Shown: positions 37,095 through 45,822, numbered from the stretch's first letter. The stretch: DNA of 64,000 bases from Odoribacter splanchnicus DSM 20712 (GCF_000190535.1 NC_015160.1:1736001-1800000), one strand, 5' to 3'. A program made the numbers and translations. Notes: generated by a model not told the origin, from the letters alone.

Positions 37095-38633
37095 ATGAAA
37101 AAATTATTTTTATTCACCCTGATTTGTTCGTTGGGGTTTTTCACAGCTTGCAGTGACGACGATGATAACGACACTCCGACCCCGACTCCTCCAGAGGTCA
37201 ATCTGGCTAAAGAAATCGAAGGGCTATACAATGCTGACTTATTTTTAACTTATGAATCTGCCCAAGATACCTCCGATCAAACCATTAACTTTTTCCCACA
37301 AGGTAAAGATTATGTCAAATTAAAAACCAGTAATATCAATTACAAGATTGGCAAAAATACGATCGGTTCTATTGAAATCGATTCTATTCCTGTAGCCAAT
37401 AGTTTCAGCAAAGCAGCAGATCATAATATCTACTTTAAAATTACCAATAAAAAGGTTATTTTAAGTAAGTTAGGAGAAATGACCGCCAATGGAAACGGAA
37501 GTATCGGAGGAGGAGCCATCCAGTTCCAGTTGAAACTCCAAAATACCGATCTGACCGTCGACCTGAATTTCAAAGGCCGGCAAACGATGAACGATCAGCC
37601 GGAAATCCTGAAGATGATCTTCGATAACGATATGGTCTTGTCCCAGCCGGAAATCAAATACGAAAATTATAAATATGAAATCGTATTTTACGTCAAACCG
37701 GATGCCGACCTTTCAAAACTACAATTGACTCCTATTATCGAACTCTCTAAAGGCGCTATCGTGAAACCTGTTTCGGGAGAAGTAGTCGATTTTTCGAAAG
37801 CCATCGATCAAGGAGACGATACGGAATTTGTCTATTTCAATGTCGTATCGGAAAATTATCAGAAAACCCGTCAATATCGGGCAAGATTTAAAATAGGTCA
37901 ATCCGTTCCCAAAGCAACGTTTGAAAATTGGGTTTCCGAAGGCAATGATTTTTATAAACCGGAAGGCCAATGGGCCACTTCAAATAAAGGGATATCTTTA
38001 ATCAAGATATTCCCCGGATTATACGATGGCGGAGCGATTGTTGCCCCGGTAACAGAAGGCCAAAGCGGGAAAGCAGCCAAGATCTCGACTGCCTATACAA
38101 CAGGTAAAGAAAGTATACTTGGTTTTCCCCCTATTCCGGTAATTACTTCCGGTTCTTTATTCTTAGGTGACTTTGAGGTCGATACCAAAAATACGTTGAA
38201 TAGTACCCAATTCGGTATTCCTTATTTTCAGAAACCGATCAGGGTTAAAGGATATTATAAATACAAACCCGGAGAAAAGTACTATTATTGTAAAGACCCG
38301 AAAAATAATTCCAACAAAGCCGAATTAGACCCGGAAAAAACCGACCAAGGCGCTTTGAGTGCTGTTTTATACGAAGTAGATAATTACACAGAATTCCTCA
38401 ATGGTGAAACCATTTTCAATTCAGATAAAATAGTCGCTATTGCTCAGCTGATCACCGGCCAGCAAGATAGTTTCAAGGAATTTGATTTAACCCTGGACTA
38501 CAAACAGCAGTATAATCCTGCCAAAAAATATCGTTTTGCGGTTATTTTCTCCTCGAGTAAAGATGGAGACAAGTTCTGCGGAGCAGGAGGAAGCGAGTTG
38601 ATCGTCGACGAAGTTGAAATTATCAACGAATAA
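37095..38633 (+). CDS. Lipoprotein with calycin-like and PCMD domains (paralogue)
   Basis: A 512-residue lipoprotein (lipobox FFTAC, Cys19, followed by an acidic and Pro/Thr-rich linker). It repeats the architecture of the minus-strand 527-residue protein: calycin-like domain (about 40-165), linker (about 170-275) and PCMD domain (about 280-512) with GSLFLGDFEV, NSTQFGIPYF and SELIVDEVEI. An insertion with YYYCKDPKNN near 395 distinguishes it. The pair probably arose by duplication and inversion. A strong hairpin terminator follows. Confidence 0.8.
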   Translation: MKKLFLFTLICSLGFFTACSDDDDNDTPTPTPPEVNLAKEIEGLYNADLFLTYESAQDTSDQTINFFPQGKDYVKLKTSNINYKIGKNTIGSIEIDSIPVANSFSKAADHNIYFKITNKKVILSKLGEMTANGNGSIGGGAIQFQLKLQNTDLTVDLNFKGRQTMNDQPEILKMIFDNDMVLSQPEIKYENYKYEIVFYVKPDADLSKLQLTPIIELSKGAIVKPVSGEVVDFSKAIDQGDDTEFVYFNVVSENYQKTRQYRARFKIGQSVPKATFENWVSEGNDFYKPEGQWATSNKGISLIKIFPGLYDGGAIVAPVTEGQSGKAAKISTAYTTGKESILGFPPIPVITSGSLFLGDFEVDTKNTLNSTQFGIPYFQKPIRVKGYYKYKPGEKYYYCKDPKNNSNKAELDPEKTDQGALSAVLYEVDNYTEFLNGETIFNSDKIVAIAQLITGQQDSFKEFDLTLDYKQQYNPAKKYRFAVIFSSSKDGDKFCGAGGSELIVDEVEIINE

Positions 38634-38645
38634 TTTAATGATATT

Positions 38646-38679
38646 ATCCCCAAAAGTTTATTGTAAAACTTTTGGGGAT
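38646..38679 (+). terminator. Strong hairpin terminator
   Basis: ATCCCCAAAAGTTT pairs perfectly with AAACTTTTGGGGAT (14 bp, 6-nt loop), 12 bp after the stop of the PCMD gene and followed by TCGTATTTCTTTC. Confidence 0.8.
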
Positions 38680-38709
38680 TCGTATTTCTTTCAGTCAAGC
38701 CCCCCGGTA

Positions 38710-39624
38710 TTAAAAAATAGAATTATTAATATCCGTCGTAAACCGCTCCAAAGTTTCCATACCGATAAGTGAATTTCCATGCCGGTTCAATTCGGGACTC
38801 CACACCGTAATGGCTAAATTACCCGGAATATAGGCAGCCACTCCTCCCCCGACTCCACTTTTCCCAGGTAGTCCTGCCCGAAAAGCAAAATCTCCCGATT
38901 CGTCGTAGAAACCACAAGTCAACATTAAGGCCCCCAGACGTTTGGATTGACTGACCGTCAGAATTTTTTCCTGATTAAAAGGATTCACTCCATGGTTTGC
39001 TAAAAATAAAAAAGCTCTGGTCAGCTCCTTGCAATTCATAGCAATGGCGCATTGATGACAATATACATCCACCACATCTTCCACATCATTTTCCATATTG
39101 CCGAAGCTTTTCATCAGATAGCCCAAAGCCATGTTCCGGTCCGCATGTTCACGTTCCGAGCGGGCAATGTGTTTATCATAGTAGATATCGTCATTGCCAC
39201 ATATACCTCTGACAAATTGGAGAATAGCATCTTTAGGCTGTTCATAAAGACTCATCAGACGATCGGTGACCACCAGAGCCCCGGCATTGATAAAAGGATT
39301 ACGCGGAATACCATGTTCATATTCCAACTGTACAAGCGAATTAAAAGGGTTCCCCGAAGGCTCACGTCCGACGAACTTCCAGATACGATCACCCAAATGA
39401 CGGGTTACCATGGCTAATGCGAATACTTTAGAGATACTCTGAATAGAAAAACGAATATCCGCATCTCCTACCTGAAAAGAATGTCCGTCCAATGTCTCGA
39501 TAGCTATTCCATATCGTTTCGGCTCTACTTCCGCTAAAGCCGGTATATAATCCGCCACCTTTCCTTTTCCCCAATAGGCTTTCAATTCCTGGTGTATTTT
39601 TTCAATGACAATCCCGTAATCCAT
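38710..39624 (-). CDS. glsA: Glutaminase
   Basis: About 304 residues from ATG 39622-39624. This start matches the spacing of family N-termini (GKVADYIPALA about 20 residues in); an ATG at 39645 lies inside the -7 box and is unlikely to be transcribed. The serine-dependent beta-lactamase-like fold shows the SxxK motif in SIQSISKVFAL and the conserved GLPGKSGVGGG near the C-terminus. It hydrolyses glutamine to glutamate and ammonia in the cytosol, and in gut bacteria may support acid resistance. Single-gene unit. Confidence 0.93.
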   Translation of the reverse strand: MDYGIVIEKIHQELKAYWGKGKVADYIPALAEVEPKRYGIAIETLDGHSFQVGDADIRFSIQSISKVFALAMVTRHLGDRIWKFVGREPSGNPFNSLVQLEYEHGIPRNPFINAGALVVTDRLMSLYEQPKDAILQFVRGICGNDDIYYDKHIARSEREHADRNMALGYLMKSFGNMENDVEDVVDVYCHQCAIAMNCKELTRAFLFLANHGVNPFNQEKILTVSQSKRLGALMLTCGFYDESGDFAFRAGLPGKSGVGGGVAAYIPGNLAITVWSPELNRHGNSLIGMETLERFTTDINNSIF

Positions 39625-39644
39625 AAGTATTTTTTTTAGGCGCA

Positions 39645-39652
39645 CAAAGATA
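39645..39652 (-). promoter_or_regulatory. Candidate -7 box for glsA
   Basis: The minus strand reads TATCTTTG, matching TAnnTTTG, 20 bp upstream of the ATG at 39624. It decides the start codon of glsA. Confidence 0.5.
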
Positions 39653-39700
39653 CACCAAAAACATTTAAAACGTTTTCATAAGTAAAAAAATGATTCTTCA

Positions 39701-39747
39701 TATAAAAAATTGTCCTGAAAGTTTCTACCTCGAACTTTCAGGACAAT
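39701..39747 (-). terminator. Rho-independent terminator after the PepSY-like gene
   Basis: ATTGTCCTGAAAGTT pairs perfectly with AACTTTCAGGACAAT (15 bp, 9-nt loop). On the minus strand it is followed by TTTTTTAT, 30 bp after the stop of the PepSY-like gene. Confidence 0.85.
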
Positions 39748-39777
39748 TCTTTGCTTATCGAGCCTATTCGGATAGGA

Positions 39778-40170
39778 CTAAACCAAGGTAGTACTTTCTT
39801 TTTGAGGAGCTTCTTCTTTCAGAAATTCACCGGCCTCATTGAAATAAACGGTCAATGTGGAATCTCCTTTTTCTATAATCAGTTTATAACTGTTATCAGA
39901 ACCTTTTGCTGCCTCTTTGGTCGTATAACCTTCGTATTTTGCCGTTACTGCAGCAGCCACTTTTTCAGGTACTTCAGCTACCTCTATCTTCGTATAAGTC
40001 ACTTTTTCCTGAGCCAATAGCATCGGAGCTTCTTCTTTCACCACGGTATCCTTTTTCACCACAGTATCCTGTACATTTACAGGAGCGATCACCAGACTTT
40101 CAGCAGATGCCGGAATAGCAAATACACATACAACCAATGCTACAAATGCGCTTTTTACTAAATTTTTCAT
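39778..40170 (-). CDS. Secreted PepSY-like (DUF2874-type) protein
   Basis: About 130 residues from ATG 40168-40170 (a further ATG at 40179 is possible). Signal peptide AFVALVVCVFAIPASA, then a low-complexity Val/Lys linker (DTVVKKDTVVKEE) and a domain of about 65 residues: VPEKVAAAVTAKYEGY, SYKLIIEKGDSTLTVYFNEAG. This matches the pattern of periplasmic PepSY-like proteins in Bacteroidetes. A TAAATTTG box with TTCG 20 bp upstream lies immediately before the start. Function unknown, possibly inhibitor or binding protein. Confidence 0.75.
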   Translation of the reverse strand: MKNLVKSAFVALVVCVFAIPASAESLVIAPVNVQDTVVKKDTVVKEEAPMLLAQEKVTYTKIEVAEVPEKVAAAVTAKYEGYTTKEAAKGSDNSYKLIIEKGDSTLTVYFNEAGEFLKEEAPQKESTTLV

Positions 40171-40420
40171 AACATTCAAATTTAATTGTTAATAATTATG
40201 TTGTCGAACTCTTATTTCTAACCGCGTTCGTAAAACAATATGAAAAACTTATGCCGAAAATTTCGCAGCAAAAGGGAGTGTAAAACAAATAGCTATTAAT
40301 CAATTACTTAAAAATCACAAAACAGAATAGTTATATTCTATTTACATTTATTATATGGAAAATTCCCCTATCCGTTCAACAGATTTGGGTAAAATCTCCA
40401 CACCCAGGAATTTAACCGGA
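40171..40420. other. Intergenic AT-rich DNA
   Basis: Between the PepSY-like gene and the end of the GspF gene I see no open frame or clear hairpin terminator for the secretion block apart from the promoter region of the PepSY-like gene. Confidence 0.5.
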
Positions 40421-41479
40421 TTATCCGATTGTACCCCCTAATTTAAACATAGGTAAATACATAGCAATCAACACCAAGGCGACCAATCCACCTACACCCA
40501 AAATCAACACAGGTTCCAGAAAACCACCTAACTGTTTTAGCCGGTATTCGAGTTCCTGGGTAAGCCTATCTCCCTGACGTCCCAACATCTCCCCCAAATG
40601 ATTCGTTTCTTCGCCCACCCGGAGCAGAGCACAAAGTTTACGGTCGTATATGTGCGGAAACCGAGCCAAGCCGGCAGCAAACAAGCCGCCCCGGCGGAGT
40701 ACCTCCCCAATCACACCGAAAGACTGACGGTAAGGATAAAAGGTAATGATGTCCCGCAATAATTCCAAAGCATGTAACAAAGGTACACCGGAACCGTAAA
40801 GCAACCGGAGCAATTTACAAAACCGGGCTTGCTGATTCTGCCGGACCACCGAACCGATAAACGGCAACTTCAGTATTACGACAGCCAGAAAAGCCTGTAC
40901 AGCACCGCATTTACGCCAGCGGTAACAACAACAACCGGCAACTGCGGCTATTCCTCCCATTCCCAACAACAGGTTTGGCAGGTAGCGTGAAAAAATGATA
41001 ATCCGGCGCGTCAGCCAGGGCAGTTCACTTCCCATACGGGCATATACCTGCTCGAACATCGGCACAATAACAGTGACCATAAACACCAAAACCACCAAGG
41101 CGGTCACCAAGATGATGACCGGATAACTTACCGCCCCCGAAATCATCCGGCGCTGTTCGATCCGTTTGCGGTAATAATCCGCTAGGAAAGCCAACGCTTC
41201 GGCAATACGCCCCGTCTCTTCCCCGATACGCAACACACCACAATCCAATGCACCGAATTGCCTGCTTCGGGCAAAACTTCCGTTCAGTGTGTCCCCGTCA
41301 ACCACCGAAGCGTAAATTTCTTTCAACAGCAAACGGATTTTCTCCTCTTTTTCTTCCTCGATCAATAAGCGGAAAGAATGACTGAAATCCAACCCGGCTG
41401 TCAACAGGACATGCAATCCGGAAAACAACATTTCTTTCTTCGATTCTTTCAAAGGTTTAATATTCCTGTTCATGGCCAT
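40421..41479 (-). CDS. Type II secretion / type IV pilus inner-membrane platform protein GspF/PilC-like
   Basis: A 352-residue protein with two GspF domains (about 15-135 and 215-340), each with the GLDFSHSFRLL / GVPLLHALELL-type opening and GEETGRIAEALAFLA / GEETNHLGEMLGRQG signature. Membrane helices lie at about 115-140, 165-185 and 320-345. It forms the platform on which pseudopilins are assembled by a GspE-type ATPase. No GspE or secretin is in the window. Its start overlaps the pseudopilin gene upstream by 10 nt. Length is a little under the family norm of about 400. Confidence 0.88.
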   Translation of the reverse strand: MAMNRNIKPLKESKKEMLFSGLHVLLTAGLDFSHSFRLLIEEEKEEKIRLLLKEIYASVVDGDTLNGSFARSRQFGALDCGVLRIGEETGRIAEALAFLADYYRKRIEQRRMISGAVSYPVIILVTALVVLVFMVTVIVPMFEQVYARMGSELPWLTRRIIIFSRYLPNLLLGMGGIAAVAGCCCYRWRKCGAVQAFLAVVILKLPFIGSVVRQNQQARFCKLLRLLYGSGVPLLHALELLRDIITFYPYRQSFGVIGEVLRRGGLFAAGLARFPHIYDRKLCALLRVGEETNHLGEMLGRQGDRLTQELEYRLKQLGGFLEPVLILGVGGLVALVLIAMYLPMFKLGGTIG

Positions 41480-41901
41480 ACGGTTTTATGAATATTCCAA
41501 CGATACCGGATTTTTCCCTGGGGGAGGCAGAGTTGTAAAATCAGGGTATCTCCCCGCAGCATCATCTTTTCCACGCAGCACAACAAGGTATCTTTTCTAT
41601 TCCGGTAATCACAGCATAACAGGCTATCGGATACCTGCAAAACAGCCAAGGAAGTATCCCGACAATAAAGCTGCAAACCGGCATCTTGTACGGCAATGCT
41701 ATCGGTACGACTTATCAGTTCATCCAGCCGATGGCAGGCAGACAACTCCCCTTCCGTACGCACCCAGCGTTCTGTAAGATAACCGGTAAAGCGACCGACG
41801 AGATCGGTTGCCTCTGACAAAGCTAAAAAAATAAGGCCGGACAAAATCATAACAACCAACAGTTCCGGTAATGTCCATGCCGGCATAGATTCAGTATCCA
41901 T
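41470..41901 (-). CDS. Pseudopilin-like protein (prepilin-type N-terminus)
   Basis: A 143-residue protein with a class III leader: a short polar lead (MDTESMPA) followed by WTLPELLVVMILSGLIFLAL, where Trp is +1 and Glu is +5 after a cleavage site with Ala at -1 instead of Gly. The rest is a small beta-rich domain with several Cys (QLYCRDTSL, LLCCDYRN). This is the plan of GspJ/PilW-type minor pseudopilins. It overlaps its neighbours by 10-11 nt on each side, showing tight coupling. Confidence 0.75.
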   Translation of the reverse strand: MDTESMPAWTLPELLVVMILSGLIFLALSEATDLVGRFTGYLTERWVRTEGELSACHRLDELISRTDSIAVQDAGLQLYCRDTSLAVLQVSDSLLCCDYRNRKDTLLCCVEKMMLRGDTLILQLCLPQGKIRYRWNIHKTVWP

Positions 41902-42250
41902 CTGCTTTCCGGATTAAATGGTAACGTTCGATACAACTCCCCCCTTGCACCGGCCAAGCCGTCAGTACTAGTTGCTGTATACGGGCATCGTACAGGGTAA
42001 GCGAGGCTTCTACCCGGATCTCCCCATAAATGAAAGTATAATTCCCCTCGGTATGAGCACCGTCATCCAGTTCGTACAATCCCTCCTGCAAAGCAGCCGA
42101 CAAAGCCACAACGGATTCCTGTTCCCTCACTTTGCCTGCCAGCCGGGCAAGGATCTCTACCGACAACAAGAAGACCGTCATCAGGATCACAGAGGCTACG
42201 ACACATTCAGGCAAGGAAGAGGCCTTCCAGACAATTTTTTCCGTTCTCAT
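41891..42250 (-). CDS. Pseudopilin-like protein (GspI/PilV-type)
   Basis: A 119-residue protein starting MRTEKIVWKA, then SSLPECVVASVILMTVFLLSV: a type III prepilin leader with Glu at +5 and again Ala at -1. The remaining 80 residues form a small beta domain (GNYTFIYGEIRVEASLTLYD). Size and position fit GspI. It overlaps the next gene upstream by 4 nt. Confidence 0.7.
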   Translation of the reverse strand: MRTEKIVWKASSLPECVVASVILMTVFLLSVEILARLAGKVREQESVVALSAALQEGLYELDDGAHTEGNYTFIYGEIRVEASLTLYDARIQQLVLTAWPVQGGSCIERYHLIRKADGY

Positions 42251-43461
42251 TTTACCTCCCTCCTTTCTACCGGTCCTTTTATCAGAAACGGATACACCGT
42301 GCCAGGAGAACGGCAGACCGATACGTTGTAAAACAAATCAGCATAATATCCTTCGGAAGCAAAATGACAAAGTTCTCCGGCATACAGACTTCCCTCGACA
42401 ACTCCCCGCACATCGGCAATTCCGTCGACATACACCAATCCCCTCACTACGGCAGAAGACGGTTGATGGTAATGCGCGTATGGAGATTGCGGCTGTTCCG
42501 TATTCCCCCTCACCACAACATACCCGTCCACCCGACAATTTTCCCCCAACCGAACCGAACGCCAGCGAGTGCCACCGTTCACCCACAATCCCGATCCGGC
42601 CTGCAAAACAACCCGTTCTTCAAGCCCAATGGCATCCCGGGCAAAAACTTGCACCGCCCCCTTAAAACCGGTTCCGATGCGTACTTTCCCCGCAACAATG
42701 ATGACTCCCCTTAACCGGCAATCGCCCCGGATATACAGCGAATCAGCGGCACACAACACATAAGGACCTGTCAATCCCATTGCTTTAATCTCCTGTCCGA
42801 TCCGACGATATTCTACCGGACCGGCAAAGGTGGCCTGTCCGAAGTTTTCCGCCTCAGGCCATTCCTCAATAGCATATCGGAACAACTCCCCGACATAAGC
42901 GGTGATTTCAGGAGCCGGCGACGGAAGCATCTCCCCGCTCCGGCAGATGTCGGAAGGTGCAACAGGCGTACCGTCGAAGAATTCCGATCTTACCTGTGTA
43001 TAAGCAACCCCTTGCCCGCCGATATACAACTTCCCTTCTATCCGGCTTTTACCCGCTATCGAAAGCGTACGTCCCCGTTCCGGAAGATACAGGGCAGCCC
43101 GGCTGTAGCCTTCATCCACTTTTCCCATCAGACAGCATTTTTTCTCATCACCGGCCGTCAACAGCAACATTTCATACAATCCCCAGCGTTTCCGGTAAAA
43201 CCCGACTTCCGAAGTCGCCAGTCCGGGAAAAAGCATCAGGGAAGTATCCTGTCTGAAACCGATACAGAACGAAGTGTCCTGACAATATTTTACAACAGCA
43301 GATGACAAATGTGCCCTTTGTTGTTCCCGGAAAAAATAACGGGCTGCGAGCAAATGCTCACTATCCCATAGAAAGAGTACCCCAAGCATCCCGATGAACA
43401 TCAGTGTGGAAACGACCAATACGCTCGACATTACCGAAGCCTGTATCCTAAAGACTTTCAT
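42247..43461 (-). CDS. GspK/PilX-like membrane-anchored protein with beta-helical repeats
   Basis: A 404-residue protein with one N-terminal membrane helix directly after a short basic lead (VMSSVLVVSTLMFIGMLGVLF), as in GspK and PilX. The extracellular part is unlike GspK: from about 130 it has repeated short strands with regularly spaced Gly, Arg and Val (SIAGKSRIEGKLYIGG; DSLYIRGDCRLRGVIIVAGK; AVVRGLVYVDGIADVRG), which read like a right-handed beta-helix or bactofilin-like fold. It is the first gene of this block, coupled to the pseudopilins. It may be the tip or a surface adhesin of the pseudopilus. Confidence 0.6.
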   Translation of the reverse strand: MKVFRIQASVMSSVLVVSTLMFIGMLGVLFLWDSEHLLAARYFFREQQRAHLSSAVVKYCQDTSFCIGFRQDTSLMLFPGLATSEVGFYRKRWGLYEMLLLTAGDEKKCCLMGKVDEGYSRAALYLPERGRTLSIAGKSRIEGKLYIGGQGVAYTQVRSEFFDGTPVAPSDICRSGEMLPSPAPEITAYVGELFRYAIEEWPEAENFGQATFAGPVEYRRIGQEIKAMGLTGPYVLCAADSLYIRGDCRLRGVIIVAGKVRIGTGFKGAVQVFARDAIGLEERVVLQAGSGLWVNGGTRWRSVRLGENCRVDGYVVVRGNTEQPQSPYAHYHQPSSAVVRGLVYVDGIADVRGVVEGSLYAGELCHFASEGYYADLFYNVSVCRSPGTVYPFLIKGPVERREVK

Positions 43462-43745
43462 GTCTTTTACTTTTATTTTAGATTTTCAATTTACAATCAC
43501 TCCCGCCTCAGCATAAAACAAACAAGTTTGTCTTCTGCTCCCGGCTCAATCGTTTATTTCATACAAGTTTAGGAGTAATTACCGGAACAACTATAGGCAT
43601 TCCATTATCTTTTCATTGCTTTTTATTGTCGTTCTGTTAAATTTAGTAAATAAAGGATTCTCTGCGCATATATTTTGCCTCCACATCAGAAATCGGCTTA
43701 ATAGGGCAAAAATCGGCTCTGCATGAGCCGATAGAAGTTTTTGAC

Positions 43746-43868
43746 ATGACTCAAGACATCGAAATCCTCCAGTTCCTTCACTATAATCCGGAGGCATCAA
43801 GAGCCGAAATCGGAGAAACATTGACTAATGCACCAAGTCCGGCTACTCTTAAACGACCGATTGCCGAG
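43746..43868 (+). pseudogene. Fragment of a winged-helix (Fic-associated type) gene
   Basis: From ATG 43746 the plus strand encodes about 41 residues, MTQDIEILQFLHYNPEASRA...SPATLKRPIAEG. This is a winged-helix N-terminus of the kind found in Fic-family and related regulators. The frame breaks right after IAEG, where a minus-strand ATPase fragment begins. It is the stump of a deleted gene. Confidence 0.5.
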
Positions 43869-43870
43869 GG

Positions 43871-44056
43871 AAAGTCAACCTCTCCTTTCTGCTTATTGCC
43901 GTAGTAGAACAATTTTTCGTAATGTGCTTTCAGTTCCTGGGCAACAGCACTTTCATAAACAGAGCCGAGGTTAATACCGGCAATGTCGTTCAGTATTGGC
44001 TGGATATTGTAATGATACAACTGGGAACTCAGCATACCTACATCATTCATATATAG
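43871..44056 (-). pseudogene. C-terminal fragment of an AAA ATPase (DUF4143 domain)
   Basis: About 62 residues of a DUF4143 domain remain: LYMNDVGMLSSQL, GSVYESAVAQELKAH and KLFYYGNKQKGEVDF, the last being the conserved EVDF block. The N-terminal ATPase domain and the end of the protein are missing, and both sides run into unrelated sequence. It belonged to the same family as the intact gene at 50350-51696 but is too divergent to be a recent copy. Confidence 0.65.
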
Positions 44057-44059
44057 GGT

Positions 44060-44600
44060 AAGAAAACTAAAGTAAACCGTTTCGTGCAAACATCTGAAAA
44101 GAAATTTGGGCGCGGTTAAGTGGACAAAACTGCGTCATAAACTGGGATGTCATTGTTCGGACGGTAGCGTTGAAAGACCAATGAAAGACAAGCGAGATAT
44201 AATCTTGTTCTTGTTAGATCAGACGACACAATAAAAGGCAAATTCTTTCTTCTCCCTCTTGTCGGATACCTACTCGACACGAACAGGTATAGGCTAAATT
44301 CCCCGATACGCGCAAAACACCTTGCCTATCCGTTTGCCGCTTTATAATCACCTCAATAGCGGACCATCTCATCGCCGCTGCTTGCAGATTGTATGGCAAC
44401 CCTCCCAACGACGTAAGGCGATTGGGGTATTAGGCTCCCCTGAAAGGTATTTCGTGGCACACGGGCAAGCCCGAATTAAAAGGGCTGTGGCAAACATCGG
44501 GCACCTACCAGTGGCCTCACCATCGAGGATATTCCGGTAAAATGCCACCGTAATGCTAAAATTAACCATTACAAAACAATTCCAATGCCATCAACAGGAG
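44060..44600. other. Gene-poor stretch with unidentified fragments
   Basis: Short frames exist on both strands (for example a 64-codon minus-strand frame at 44214-44408) but none has a recognisable domain, signal or neighbour coupling. The composition is higher in GC than the promoter that follows. I read it as debris of mobile elements. Confidence 0.4.
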
Positions 44601-44625
44601 AAGTGTATTAGTTGTAATAATTTTA

Positions 44626-44668
44626 TTAGTAACAAGATTGTTAGTAATAAGATTATTTTATATCTTTG
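44626..44668 (+). promoter_or_regulatory. Promoter with 15-bp direct repeats before the ATPase gene
   Basis: TTAGTAACAAGATTG (44626-44640) is followed directly by TTAGTAATAAGATTA (44641-44655), 13 of 15 bases identical. TTG at 44638-44640 and TATCTTTG at 44661-44668 are separated by 20 bp and form a canonical Bacteroidetes promoter. The repeats cover the -33 and spacer and may be an operator. Confidence 0.6.
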
Positions 44669-44691
44669 CACTTGGATAAGATTTGAAGATT

Positions 44692-45822
44692 ATGGAGAAC
44701 AAGCCTTTTATATTCGGTGTTGCCACATCGGGCGATAATTTTACCGACCGGGAAAAAGAAACGGAGCGTCTGTTACTGAATTTTCGGCATGGTGTCAATA
44801 CCGTACTGATTTCACCTCGTCGTTGGGGCAAGACTTCGTTGGTGCAGAAAGTGTGTCGTTTGGCGCAATCCGACAAGTTGAAAGTCGTATATCTCGATAT
44901 TTTCTCGTGCCGCAGTGATAAGGATTTCTATGATGCATTTGCGGCTGCTGTACTCAAACAAACATCTTCCAAGTTGGATGAGTGGTTGGAAAATGCCAAG
45001 TTGTTCCTTTCTCGTATCAGTCCCAAAATCTCAATGGGCACAGATCCGATAACGGATTTCTCCATTTCACTTGAAATGAATCCCAAGAGCAATGATGTGG
45101 ATGAGATCTTGCAACTTCCGGAAAAAATAGCACAGAAGAAAGGCTGTAATATTGTTGTGTGTATCGACGAGTTTCAGCAGATTGCCGAGTTCAAGGATTC
45201 CAAGACATTCCAAAAACGCTTGCGCACTGTGTGGCAACTGCAAAAATCGGTATCATATTGTCTGTTCGGCAGCAAAAAGCATTTGATGAATGAACTGTTC
45301 GAGAAAAAGAGCCTGCCGTTCTATAAATTCGGCGATGCCATTTATCTGCCTAAAATCGGGACTTCGGATTGGGTAGATTATATATGCGGTCGTTTTGAAG
45401 CTACAGGCAAGCAGATTTCAATAGAACTGGCCGAAAAAATATGCCAAATAGTAGATAACCACTCGTCTTACGTGCAACAGTTAGCGTGGTTGGTATGGAT
45501 ACACACGGACGGAGTTGCTACGGAGCAGGATTTCGAGGCGGCATATCAGGATATAATCGACCAGAATACCCCATTGTTCGAGAAGCAGACCGAAAGCCTT
45601 ACTACTTATCAGATGAATTTCCTGCGAGCTATTTTAGATGGGGTTCACAATGAATTTACCACACAGGAGGTTTTACAAAAATACAAACTCGGCTCGTCTG
45701 CAAATGTAAGTATCATAAAGAGGGCGTTAGTTAAAAAGGAACTTATAGAGATAGAGAAACGACAAGTTGTCATTCCTGATCCGGTGATGAAAGTGTGGTT
45801 AAAAAAGGAATTGGGAGTGTAA
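44692..45822 (+). CDS. AAA-family ATPase (archaeal-ATPase/STAND-like)
   Basis: About 376 residues from ATG 44692 (MENKPFIFGVATSGDNF). It has a P-loop variant SPRRWGKTS (41-49), Walker B VVCIDEFQQ (near 155), a sensor region with LFGSKKHLM, and a C-terminal winged-helix (TTQEVLQKYKLGSSANVSIIKRAL). This is the layout of the 'archaeal ATPase' clade, frequent in Bacteroidetes accessory DNA. The job is unknown; regulation or defence have been proposed for relatives. It stands alone with its own repeat-containing promoter, within decayed DNA, which suggests recent retention. Confidence 0.8.
   Translation: MENKPFIFGVATSGDNFTDREKETERLLLNFRHGVNTVLISPRRWGKTSLVQKVCRLAQSDKLKVVYLDIFSCRSDKDFYDAFAAAVLKQTSSKLDEWLENAKLFLSRISPKISMGTDPITDFSISLEMNPKSNDVDEILQLPEKIAQKKGCNIVVCIDEFQQIAEFKDSKTFQKRLRTVWQLQKSVSYCLFGSKKHLMNELFEKKSLPFYKFGDAIYLPKIGTSDWVDYICGRFEATGKQISIELAEKICQIVDNHSSYVQQLAWLVWIHTDGVATEQDFEAAYQDIIDQNTPLFEKQTESLTTYQMNFLRAILDGVHNEFTTQEVLQKYKLGSSANVSIIKRALVKKELIEIEKRQVVIPDPVMKVWLKKELGV

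Noticed and set aside
43591..43821. 76-codon minus-strand frame
   Set aside because: It lies antisense to the winged-helix fragment, which has a recognisable pattern, and has no features of its own.
44214..44408. 64-codon minus-strand frame as a conjugative-transposon gene
   Set aside because: No recognisable domain, no neighbours of that kind, and Cys/Arg-rich composition typical of a chance frame.
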